7,705 bases of DNA from Modestobacter sp. (GCA_025963425.1 JAOPUQ010000070.1:1-7705); one strand, 5' to 3'. Positions 1 through 6,049 are shown, counted from the stretch's first letter. The notes: a model not told the origin generated them from the sequence alone. Translations and numbers: made by a program.

Positions 1-687
1 AAGCAGCAGGCGGCCGACGCGCTGGCCGCGGCCGAGCAGGTGGAGGCCGGCGCCCGGCAGCAGGCCGCGGCGTTCGCCTCGCAGCAGGCCGCCGTCCAGG
101 CCCAGCTCGCCCAGGCGCAGCAGACGCTGCTCGGACTGGAGGGCGCCCGCGCCGCCGCCACCCAGTACGCCCAGCAGCAGGCCGCCGCCCAGCGCGCGGC
201 CGCCGCTCCGCAGCGGGTGCAGTCGACCGGTGCGGCTGCCGCGGCCGCCGCCGGTCCGCGCGCCGGTGCCGGCTCCTCCTCCGCGGTGGAGACCGCCATC
301 AGCTCGGCCAGGCGCTACCTCGGCACCACGTACGCCTGGGGCGGCGGAGGGCTGTCCGGTCCGAGCGTGGGGTGGGGCGTCGACGAGGGCGTCGTGGGCT
401 TCGACTGCTCGGGCCTGACCCGCTACGCCTACGCCCAGGCGGGTGTCTCGATCGCCCGCAACAGCAGCCAGCAGTACGCGACCCTGCCGAAGGTCTCCCG
501 CGGCGAGCTGCAGCGGGGCGACCTGGTCTTCTGGGCGCTGGACACCAGCCGCCCCTCGACCATCCACCATGTGGCCATCTACCTGGGCGACGGCATGATC
601 GTCGAGGCCCCGCAGAGCAACTCGGTCATCCGGGTCACCTCGATGCGGTGGTCGGGCTTCATCGGCGGCGTCCGCCCCAGCGCCTAG
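1..687 (+). CDS. NlpC/P60 peptidoglycan endopeptidase, RipA/RipB-like, C-terminal part (5' end outside window)
   Basis: Secreted-type hydrolase expected to cut the D-Glu(or isoGln)-diaminopimelate bond of stem peptides in the cell wall. The frame is open from base 1, so the start and any signal peptide lie upstream; 228 residues are visible. Residues 1 to about 80 are Ala/Gln/Glu-rich without prolines at first, consistent with the coiled-coil region seen in RipA/RipC-type proteins, then a low-complexity Ala/Gly/Ser linker leads to the catalytic domain (about 95-228). The catalytic Cys is in FDCSGL (C136 of the visible part), the His in HHVAIYLG (H190), and the third residue is probably the Glu of VEAP (E202). 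The His-Glu distance of 12 equals that of the RipA triad (C383, H432, E444). A long loop with GPS.G between AWGGG and FDCSGL is also RipA/RipB-like. The family is secure; the substrate and exact orthology are inferred. Confidence 0.9.
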   Translation, partial: KQQAADALAAAEQVEAGARQQAAAFASQQAAVQAQLAQAQQTLLGLEGARAAATQYAQQQAAAQRAAAAPQRVQSTGAAAAAAAGPRAGAGSSSAVETAISSARRYLGTTYAWGGGGLSGPSVGWGVDEGVVGFDCSGLTRYAYAQAGVSIARNSSQQYATLPKVSRGELQRGDLVFWALDTSRPSTIHHVAIYLGDGMIVEAPQSNSVIRVTSMRWSGFIGGVRPSA

Positions 688-696
688 TTCCGCCCC

Positions 697-734
697 GGCC
701 CCCTCCTCGGCGTCCCCGAGCGTGCGAGGGGGCC
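697..734. terminator. Bidirectional hairpin terminator between convergent genes
   Basis: A 9-bp perfect inverted repeat (GGCCCCCTC at 697-705 with GAGGGGGCC at 726-734) encloses a second stem (CTCGG 706-710 with CCGAG 716-720). Together they make one long helix with a five-base bulge (721-725). It sits between the stop of the NlpC/P60 gene (687) and the stop of the convergent monooxygenase gene (752), so it could end transcription from both sides. There is no T-tract, which is common for actinobacterial terminators. The structure is directly visible; its function is inferred. Confidence 0.7.
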
Positions 735-751
735 CAGGAGGGGGTCCTGCT

Positions 752-1741
752 TCAGGCGCTGACCGACTCCATCGCGTCGGCCGTCAGCTCCACCGAGCGC
801 AGCCGGCCCTCGGTCGTCGGCGACTGGTGGGCCACGATCAGCTCGTCGGCGTCGGCGAGCCCGCGGAAGCTCTCGAGCTGCCTGCGGACGTCGGCCGGCG
901 TGCCCATCGCGGTGTGGGTCAGCATCGAGTTGACGTGCTGACCGGCGCCCTGGGAGAGCAGCACGTCCGCTTCCTCGTCGCTGAACGTGCGGCCGCGGCC
1001 GAACAGCCCGGTGGCCAGGGTGCGGCGGACGGACCGGAAGGCCTCCTCCGCGGCGGCCGTGGTGTCGGTGGCGATGACGTTCACCCCGGCGATCACGTAC
1101 GGCTCGTCCAGCTGCTCGGAGGGTCGGAAGTCCCGCCGGTAGGCGGCGACGGCGGGCTCCAGCGCCTGCGGCGCGAAGTGCGAGGCGAAGGCGTAGGGCA
1201 GGCCCAGGGCGGCGGCCAGGGAGGCGCCGAACATCGAGGAGCCCAGGATGTACAGCGGGACGTTCGAGCCCTTGCCGGGGATGGCGTCCACACCCGGGAC
1301 GCGGGTCTTGCCGGCCAGGTAGGCCTGCAGCTCCAGCACGTCCTGCGGGAAGGACTCGGAGGCGGCGGGGTCGCGGCGCAGGGCGTACGTCGTGTTCTGG
1401 TCCGAGCCGGGGGCGCGGCCCAGCCCCAGGTCGATGCGACCGGGGTACATCGCCTCCAGGGTGCCGAACTGCTCGGCGATGGTCAGCGGCGAGTGGTTGG
1501 GCAGCATGACCCCGCCCGAGCCGAGCCGGATCTCGCTGGTGTGCGCGCCCACATGGGCGATCAGCACGCTCGTCGCCGAGGAGGCGATCGTCGGCATGTT
1601 GTGATGCTCGGCGTACCAGACGCGCCGGTAGCCGTGCTGCTCCGCACGCTGGGCGAGGGCGACGCTGGCGGCGATGCTGTCGCTCACGGTCTGACCGCGC
1701 AGGATGGGGGCGAGGTCGAGGATGGACAGCGGGATGCGCAT
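752..1741 (-). CDS. LLM class flavin-dependent oxidoreductase (luciferase-like monooxygenase, group 1 / YhbW-like)
   Basis: A 329-residue TIM-barrel protein of the bacterial luciferase superfamily, expected to be cytosolic, bind reduced flavin and oxidise an unknown substrate. Family hallmarks near the N terminus are PLSILDLAPI (4-13), the VWYAEHHNMP strand/loop (41-50), RLGSGGVMLPNHSPL (72-86) and PGRIDLGLGRAPGSD (100-114). These are the signature blocks of the 'luciferase family oxidoreductase, group 1' set that includes E. coli YhbW. The frame stays open up to 1774, but the ATG at 1741 is chosen because the conserved N terminus begins there and a GAAAGG Shine-Dalgarno site sits 7 bases upstream. 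The length is normal for the family. It is divergent from the small gene at 1905 and convergent with the NlpC/P60 gene, so it appears to be a single transcription unit. Its substrate cannot be deduced from the window. Confidence 0.9.
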   Translation of the reverse strand: MRIPLSILDLAPILRGQTVSDSIAASVALAQRAEQHGYRRVWYAEHHNMPTIASSATSVLIAHVGAHTSEIRLGSGGVMLPNHSPLTIAEQFGTLEAMYPGRIDLGLGRAPGSDQNTTYALRRDPAASESFPQDVLELQAYLAGKTRVPGVDAIPGKGSNVPLYILGSSMFGASLAAALGLPYAFASHFAPQALEPAVAAYRRDFRPSEQLDEPYVIAGVNVIATDTTAAAEEAFRSVRRTLATGLFGRGRTFSDEEADVLLSQGAGQHVNSMLTHTAMGTPADVRRQLESFRGLADADELIVAHQSPTTEGRLRSVELTADAMESVSA

Positions 1742-1748
1742 GAAGAGG

Positions 1749-1754
1749 CCTTTC
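1749..1754 (-). promoter_or_regulatory. Shine-Dalgarno site deciding the monooxygenase start
   Basis: The minus strand reads GAAAGG here, 7 bases before the ATG at 1741. No comparable purine run precedes the upstream in-frame start at 1774, so this site supports the shorter protein, whose N terminus is the conserved MRIPLSILDL. Confidence 0.6.
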
Positions 1755-1904
1755 ACGTCGGTTGCCCGGGTCAACGCGATCGGCGCCGGTGCGCTTCCCC
1801 CCTTTTCGAGTTGCCCCCGCCGGCCCGCCTGCCGATACGGATGGTGGACGTGACCAGGCGTCCCGCGACGCCGTCGTCGCCGAATTGATCACGGGGTGCA
1901 CCAG

Positions 1905-2123
1905 GTGGCCGAAACGTCCGAACTGTCCGTCCTCACGCTGCCGCCGATCCCGCTGGCCAGCGGCCAGCTGGTGTTCGCCCGGGGCGAGGACCGGCCGCAG
2001 CGGCTGGCCCGCGTCGAGCTGGTGCTCACCACCGAGCTCGGCGAGGAGGTGCGGATGCCGCTCGTGGAGCAGCACGGCGCCTGGTGGGCGCCCACCGCCC
2101 GGTTCGCCCGCGACCTGGGCTGA
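1905..2123 (+). CDS. Small protein of unknown function upstream of murL
   Basis: A 72-residue protein that I do not recognise. Almost every codon ends in G or C over the whole frame, as in the neighbouring real genes, and this is the main reason to call it coding. The product is probably soluble: there is no signal peptide or membrane segment. The middle (VELVLTTELGEEVRMPLVEQ) looks like beta strands and the C-terminal part has a WW pair. Only two starts are possible after the in-frame stop at 1851: GTG at 1896 (75 residues) or GTG at 1905. The latter is preferred because GGGGTG lies 6 bases before it, though this ribosome site is modest. A weak promoter candidate (TTGCCC 1811-1816, GATACG 1834-1839, 17-base spacer) lies upstream. 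It ends 36 bases before murL and could be cotranscribed with it, but murL seems to have its own promoter. Confidence 0.6.
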   Translation: MAETSELSVLTLPPIPLASGQLVFARGEDRPQRLARVELVLTTELGEEVRMPLVEQHGAWWAPTARFARDLG

Positions 2124-2146
2124 GCCGCCCCCGGCCGCGGCGCGGG

Positions 2147-2152
2147 TAGTCT
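2147..2152 (+). promoter_or_regulatory. -10 element for a leaderless murL transcript
   Basis: TAGTCT matches the actinobacterial -10 pattern TANNNT and is followed by exactly 7 bases and then the ATG of murL. Transcription would therefore start at or next to the A of the start codon, giving an mRNA without a 5' leader. There is no Shine-Dalgarno sequence at a workable distance and no recognisable -35 box. The identical geometry occurs before the gene at 4814. Confidence 0.55.
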
Positions 2153-2159
2153 GGCCGGG

Positions 2160-3479
2160 ATGTCCGAGCGCCGCGGCAAGAGGTTCACCTACGAGCGGGT
2201 GGAGCTCTCCCCCGCAGCGGGGACCATCACCTCCCACTACAGCCTGGACGACCGGTCGTTCTCCGAGGTCGTCCAGCTCCCACCCGAGCTGGACTGGACC
2301 GCCCCGGCGCTCCCGGCCGCTGCCCGGCTGCTCTTCCTGCTCAGCGGCGTCTCGTACTACAAGACCGCCGCACCCCGGGTCATCGACCTGGGCTCGACGC
2401 CGGTCAGCCCCGCCGACGTGGCCTTCCTCCGCGAGTTCTACCTCGAGGGCCTGGGCGAGTTCAGCTACGTCAATGACCTTCCCCTGGGCGACCTGGAGAT
2501 CGTGGGCGGCGACGTCGCCGACCGCGACCCCGGCACGGCGCCGGAGGGCCCGGAACGCGCGCTGATCCCCTTCGGCGGCGGCATCGACTCCGTCGTCGTG
2601 GTCGAGGAGACCAAGCGGCGGGTGCCCGACAGCAGCCTGTTCATCGCCGGCCGCTACGACCCGATCGAGGCCTCCGCCGCGCTGACCGGCCTGCCGATCG
2701 TGCGGGCCGGCCGCCGGCTCGACCCGCAGGTCCACAGGAGCGCGGAGAACGGCTTCCTCAACGGGCACGTCCCGGTCACCGGCATCCTCTCGGCGATCGC
2801 GGTGACCGCCGCGGTGCTCGACGGGCGTACCTCCGTGGTGATGAGCAACGAGTGGTCGGCGTCCTCACCCACCGTCGAGGTCGACGGCCACGGCATCAAC
2901 CACCAGTACTCGAAGTCCTACGGCTTCGAGGCCGGCTTCCGCCGCATGCTCGCCGGCGCCGTCCCCGGGGTGAACTACTTCTCCGCGCTGCGGCCCTACT
3001 CCGAGCTCTGGGTCGCCGAGCGGTTCGCCGCGCTGCCGCAGTACCACCCGGTGTTCCGCAGCTGTAACCGCGCCTTCCACGTCGACCCGGCCCGGCGCGC
3101 CACGAACTGGTGCGGCGAGTGCGACAAGTGCACGTTCATCGACCTGATCCTGGCGCCGTTCCTCTCCCCGGAGCAGCTGCGGTCGATCTTCGGCGGCGTC
3201 GAGCCACTGGACCGCCCCGAGCTCGCCGGCCAGTTCCGGGCGCTGCTCGGGGACACCGCGCAGAACAAGCCCTTCGAGTGCGTGGGTGACGTCGGCGAGT
3301 GCAAGGCCGCGGTGCTGCTGGCCGCGGAGCGCCCCGACCGGGCCGGCAACCCGCTGCTGTCGGCGCTGCGCACCGAGGTGCTGGCCGACGGTGACGCACC
3401 GTCGGTCCCCTCCCTGATGCATCCGCTGGGCGAGCACTTCATCGAGAAGCCGTATGCCGCCGACGATCTCCTGGTCTGA
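2160..3479 (+). CDS. murL: UDP-N-acetyl-alpha-D-muramoyl-L-alanyl-L-glutamate epimerase (MurL)
   Basis: Expected to invert the terminal L-Glu of UDP-MurNAc-L-Ala-L-Glu to D-Glu in the cytosol, in an ATP-using reaction releasing AMP and pyrophosphate (EC 5.1.1.23, known from Xanthomonas oryzae). This replaces free D-Glu made by MurI as the source of D-Glu in peptidoglycan. The protein has 439 residues. An alpha/beta N-terminal region (1-130) is followed by a PP-loop-like IPFGGGIDS (136-144), a conserved-looking SNEWSAS...GINHQYSKSYGFE block (229-257), and a likely metal-binding cluster C318-x2-C321-x2-C324, with C302, C374 and C381 nearby. The ATG at 2160 is chosen because a -10 box lies 7 bases upstream, indicating leaderless translation. 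The 3' end overlaps murD2 by 26 bases, which links the two functionally. The name rests on recognition of the protein pattern and on the MurD2 neighbour, without a database search. Confidence 0.85.
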   Translation: MSERRGKRFTYERVELSPAAGTITSHYSLDDRSFSEVVQLPPELDWTAPALPAAARLLFLLSGVSYYKTAAPRVIDLGSTPVSPADVAFLREFYLEGLGEFSYVNDLPLGDLEIVGGDVADRDPGTAPEGPERALIPFGGGIDSVVVVEETKRRVPDSSLFIAGRYDPIEASAALTGLPIVRAGRRLDPQVHRSAENGFLNGHVPVTGILSAIAVTAAVLDGRTSVVMSNEWSASSPTVEVDGHGINHQYSKSYGFEAGFRRMLAGAVPGVNYFSALRPYSELWVAERFAALPQYHPVFRSCNRAFHVDPARRATNWCGECDKCTFIDLILAPFLSPEQLRSIFGGVEPLDRPELAGQFRALLGDTAQNKPFECVGDVGECKAAVLLAAERPDRAGNPLLSALRTEVLADGDAPSVPSLMHPLGEHFIEKPYAADDLLV

Positions 3480-4749
3480 CCTCGCCGGCCTGCGGGTCGC
3501 GGTCTGGGGGCTGGGAGTCGAGGGCCGGGCCAACCTGCGCAAGCTCGATGCGCTCGGCGTCCCGGTCGTGGCCCGGGTCGACGACCGCCCCGCCGACGAC
3601 GGCGTGCTCGCCACCGCCGAGGGCGGGCTGGACGCGCTGGCCGGCTGCGACATCGTCATCAAGTCGCCGGGGATCAGCCGCTACCGCGAGGACCTGCAGG
3701 CGCTGGAGGCCGGCGGCGTCCCCGTCGTCGGGGGTCTGGGGCTGTGGCTGGCCGGCGCCGACCGGGACCGGGTCGTCTGCATCACCGGGACCAAGGGCAA
3801 GTCCACGACGACGGCGATCGCCGGGCACCTGGCCGCCGGGCTGGGTCAGACGGCGCTGACCGGCGGCAACTTCGGCATCGCGCCCTGGGACCCCGAGGCG
3901 CCGCAGGACGTCGACTGGTGGGTGATCGAGACCTCCAGCTACCAGGCCACCGACGTGGCGGTGGGTCCGGCGGTGGTGGCTGTGACGTCGCTCAGCCAGG
4001 ACCACCTCGACTGGCACCGCGGCCCCGAGGGCTACTTCCGGGACAAGCTGTCGCTGTGCCGCGCGCCCGGCGTGCGGGCCGTGGTGGCCGAGGACGGCGC
4101 GGCGCTGCGGGCGCGGTCGGCGGACCTGGGGCCGGCGGTGCGCTGGATCGGTGCGGACGGCGACGTGTCGTGGACCGCGGGGCTGGGCCTGCTCGGCGAC
4201 CACAACGTGCGCAACGCGCTCGTCGCCCGGGCCGCGCTGGTCGAGCTGGGCGTGCCCGGCGCGGACGACGACGACCGGATCGCTGCCGCCGCGGAGGGCT
4301 TCGCCGGCCTCGGCAGCCGGCTGCGCAAGGTCGGGCGCGTGGGCGGCGTGGACTTCGTCGACGACAGCCTGTCCACCAACGTGCTGCCCACCCTGGCCGC
4401 CGTGGACGCCTTCCGCGGACGCCGGGTGGCGCTGCTGGTCGGCGGGCACGACCGCGGTATCGACTACGCGCCGCTGGCCGACGGGCTCGCCGGGCGGGAC
4501 GGGCTGGCCGTGTTCTGCATGCCCGACAGCGGGCCGCGGATCGCCGCCGCGCTGCGGGACGGTGCGCCGGACCTCGACGTCCGGGAGTGCGCCGGGCTGC
4601 ACGAGGCGACCCGGGCCGGGTTCGCCTGGGCCGACGGGGACGGCGTCGTGCTGCTCTCCCCCGCCGCCCCCAGCTTCGGCCAGTACCGCGACTACGCAGA
4701 CCGGTCGGCGGACTTCATCGCGACCGTGGAGCAGCTCGCCGGGGCGTGA
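3454..4749 (+). CDS. murD2: UDP-N-acetylmuramoyl-L-alanine--L-glutamate ligase (MurD2)
   Basis: A Mur ligase of 431 residues that joins glutamate to UDP-MurNAc-L-Ala with ATP; as MurL's partner it should use L-Glu (EC 6.3.2.53). Residues 13-100 form the Rossmann-like UDP-binding domain (VAVWGLGVEG at 15-24). The central ATPase domain has the P-loop TGTKGKST (111-118), ETSSYQ (159-164), SQDHLDWH (181-188), the lysine expected to be carbamylated in YFRDK (K198), and GDHNVRNA (248-255). The C-terminal domain has DDSLSTN (303-309), VGGHDRGIDY (329-338) and LSPAAPSFGQY (401-411). Ordinary MurD usually has NDSKATN and a Lys at the R334 position; both differ here, in line with altered glutamate stereochemistry. 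The ATG at 3454 lies inside the end of murL, with GAGAAG 4 bases upstream, so translational coupling is likely. Plain MurD is the alternative call; the murL overlap and the substitutions argue against it. Confidence 0.88.
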   Translation: MPPTISWSDLAGLRVAVWGLGVEGRANLRKLDALGVPVVARVDDRPADDGVLATAEGGLDALAGCDIVIKSPGISRYREDLQALEAGGVPVVGGLGLWLAGADRDRVVCITGTKGKSTTTAIAGHLAAGLGQTALTGGNFGIAPWDPEAPQDVDWWVIETSSYQATDVAVGPAVVAVTSLSQDHLDWHRGPEGYFRDKLSLCRAPGVRAVVAEDGAALRARSADLGPAVRWIGADGDVSWTAGLGLLGDHNVRNALVARAALVELGVPGADDDDRIAAAAEGFAGLGSRLRKVGRVGGVDFVDDSLSTNVLPTLAAVDAFRGRRVALLVGGHDRGIDYAPLADGLAGRDGLAVFCMPDSGPRIAAALRDGAPDLDVRECAGLHEATRAGFAWADGDGVVLLSPAAPSFGQYRDYADRSADFIATVEQLAGA

Positions 4750-4758
4750 GGCGTGCGA

Positions 4759-4777
4759 GTGACGCCGGACACGTCAC
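4759..4777. repeat. Inverted repeat GTGACG-N7-CGTCAC between murD2 and the next gene
   Basis: Perfect 6-base arms (4759-4764 and 4772-4777) surround a 7-base spacer. The repeat starts 10 bases after the murD2 stop and ends 23 bases before the -10 box of the next gene. It could be a weak terminator for murL-murD2 or an operator for the downstream promoter. CACCG/TACCGTGG-type repeats follow at 4776, 4784 and 4801. The function is unknown. Confidence 0.35.
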
Positions 4778-4800
4778 CGGACTCACCGTGGTCACGCGGT

Positions 4801-4806
4801 TACCGT
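4801..4806 (+). promoter_or_regulatory. -10 element for a leaderless transcript of the 141-residue gene
   Basis: TACCGT fits TANNNT and lies exactly 7 bases before GTG 4814, the same spacing as before murL. This indicates transcription starting at the start codon and decides between GTG 4814 and the in-frame GTG at 4805, which overlaps the -10 box itself. No convincing -35 box is visible. Confidence 0.5.
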
Positions 4807-4813
4807 GGGGTGT

Positions 4814-5239
4814 GTGGACAGCACAGGGCTGGGTGACGACATCGAGAAGTGGCTCGCGTCCGGGACCGACGTGCGCCGGCTGGCAGCGCCCGCGAGCACG
4901 TTCAACGTCCCCGGGTTGGGGCCGTTGCTCGTCATCACCGTCGTCGGCTGGCCAGACTCCATCACGGTGCTGACCGTCGAGCCGGGTATGGGCATCCAGG
5001 CGAAGCACTCCAACGCCCGGCTGGCCCTCCGCGACGACCTCGGTGGCTTCCACAAGTTCCGGCAGGGCGGCGGCGGAGGAGGCGGACCGTTCGGACGGAT
5101 GATCTACAACTCCACGTTCGACGGGCCCGTCCCGGAGGGGGCACGGGCCCTCCACCTCTACGGGCTGCCGAACGCAAGCTTGTACCGGCACACGGGCGAC
5201 GACCCGCTACCCCCGCACGTCACCATCGCACTGGACTGA
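4814..5239 (+). CDS. Conserved-looking 141-residue protein of unknown function
   Basis: I do not recognise a named family. The protein has no signal peptide or membrane helix. A short helix (DDIEKWLAS, 8-16) is followed by alternating hydrophobic segments that look like a small beta sandwich (LLVITVVGW 38-46, ITVLTVEPG 50-58), a DDLG motif (74-77), a run of seven glycines (85-91), and a final strand region (ARALHLYGLP 110-119). From memory, DDLG plus a glycine-rich loop and a late P.GAR.L.L strand recurs in short actinobacterial hypothetical proteins, but I cannot name the domain. Start chosen at GTG 4814 because a TANNNT box sits 7 bases upstream; GTG 4805 would add three residues. Third-position GC is high. 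It lies 64 bases after murD2 and probably forms its own unit, so a cell-wall role should not be assumed. Confidence 0.75.
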   Translation: MDSTGLGDDIEKWLASGTDVRRLAAPASTFNVPGLGPLLVITVVGWPDSITVLTVEPGMGIQAKHSNARLALRDDLGGFHKFRQGGGGGGGPFGRMIYNSTFDGPVPEGARALHLYGLPNASLYRHTGDDPLPPHVTIALD

Positions 5240-5638
5240 CGGCGCCGGCTCGGTAACGCCAGTGCCCGGGCCCGGGTCTGCCGGAGAACGACCAACCGGT
5301 CCTCGGCCACACGCAGGGCTGCCTGCCGCAGCGCGTCGTCCTCCGGCACTGGTCCACGCCGGGCCACGCGCTCCACCCGGGCGCGGTCCTCCGCCGGCAG
5401 CGGTCCGCTGGCCGCCCGTGAGTCGTGGATCTGCTGCGTGGTGACGTAGCCGAGCGCGGGAGCGCAGATCAGGGCCACCCCGACCCCCATGATCGCCGCA
5501 TCCGTCCAACTCCGGTCGCCCATGAGTCGGAAGAGAGCACGAAGAAGGGGCTGATCAGGATCCCCATGAGGGGCAGCGCCCACCAGGGGCCCGGAGCAGC
5601 CACGCGTTCACCGCGCGATCATGGGCATCGGGGAAGTC
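5158..5638 (-). pseudogene. Frameshifted remnant of a small actinobacterial membrane protein
   Basis: Three minus-strand frames read as consecutive pieces of one protein. From about 5638 the first frame gives DAHDRAVNAWLLRAP. After a likely one-base loss near 5583-5585 a second frame gives WWALPLMGILISPFFVL. After a likely extra TC in a TCTCTC run near 5533-5534 a third frame gives FRLMGDRSWTDAAIMGVG, a hydrophobic helix through GYVTT, then LPAEDRARVERVARRGPVPEDDALRQAALRVAEDRL. Joined, they resemble a known type of actinobacterial hypothetical protein with two N-terminal membrane helices and an R.GPVP.D..LR.AAL motif. Such proteins usually end in another pair of helices. Here the likeness stops near 5255 and the open frame runs on, antisense to the end of the 4814 gene, to a stop at 5158. 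Alternatively, a short intact gene could start at ATG 5523 (121 residues). The family likeness is from memory. Confidence 0.55.
5265..5276. repeat. 12-base perfect palindrome CCCGGGCCCGGG
   Basis: A self-complementary 12-mer 25 bases after the stop of the 141-residue gene. It may contribute to a hairpin that ends that transcript, but it also lies inside the reading frame of the membrane-protein remnant, and such GC palindromes are frequent in this composition. Confidence 0.25.
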
Positions 5639-6049
5639 GCAGACCGGGCCAGACGAGCGGGCGCACAGCGGCACCGGCAGGATGTGGGCTTCCAGGACCA
5701 GCCCCACCCTGGCCCTGGCCATCGGGGTGGCCAGCAGGGACGAATGGCCCATCCCGGCACGGCGGCACCGAGGGTCACGGATGGTCTCAGCAGGCACATC
5801 TGGGCGCGCGCTGCGGCCGACAGAACGCCACTCGTGGCAGGGCGTTTCCGCAGGCCGTTGTGGGACGCCGGAGCGGCCGTCACCACCATGACAGGAAACG
5901 TCCCACCAGCTGCCATCAGGGCGCCTGCCCCTGCAACTGAAGGCGGCCTGGGTGTCCCCAATCGGGCCGCTCAGGGCGATTCAGCCGGCCGGTAACGGCG
6001 CTTCCGGCACCGGGCCTGTCCGTCCTGGATCTCGGCGGCACTGGGCGAA
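5639..6049. other. 411-base stretch with no supportable gene
   Basis: Several frames are open on both strands, as expected at this GC content, but none reads like a protein family I know and none has a ribosome site or leaderless -10 box at its start. The minus-strand frame leading into the membrane-protein remnant stays open to 5797 with good third-position GC over about 5640-5690, so part of this may be decayed coding sequence. No tRNA, repeat array or insertion-sequence ends were seen. Confidence 0.5.

Noticed and set aside
1742..1774. Longer N terminus of the monooxygenase (start at 1774)
   Set aside because: The eleven extra residues are not family-like, and the Shine-Dalgarno site lies between the two starts, pointing to 1741.
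684..2768. A 694-codon open frame on the minus strand
   Set aside because: It spans three well-supported genes in other frames, has a composition dominated by Arg/Gly/Pro/Ala with no domain, and is a by-product of high GC.
3439..4602. A 387-codon minus-strand frame opposite murD2
   Set aside because: It is antisense to a ligase with every Mur motif in place, and is rich in His/Arg/Gly/Val with no recognisable fold.
3454..4749. Annotation as ordinary D-glutamate-adding MurD
   Set aside because: The gene stands alone with murL, not among other mur genes, and lacks the usual Lys residues of the D-Glu pocket, so MurD2 fits better.
3744..4973. A 409-codon plus-strand frame covering the end of murD2 and the next gene
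   Set aside because: Low-complexity Arg/Gly/Ala sequence in the wrong frame for both genes; no motif.
5621..5995. Plus-strand 124-codon frame in the gene-poor stretch
   Set aside because: No family likeness, no ribosome site or leaderless promoter, and Gly/Arg/Ala-rich composition typical of a random open frame at this GC content.
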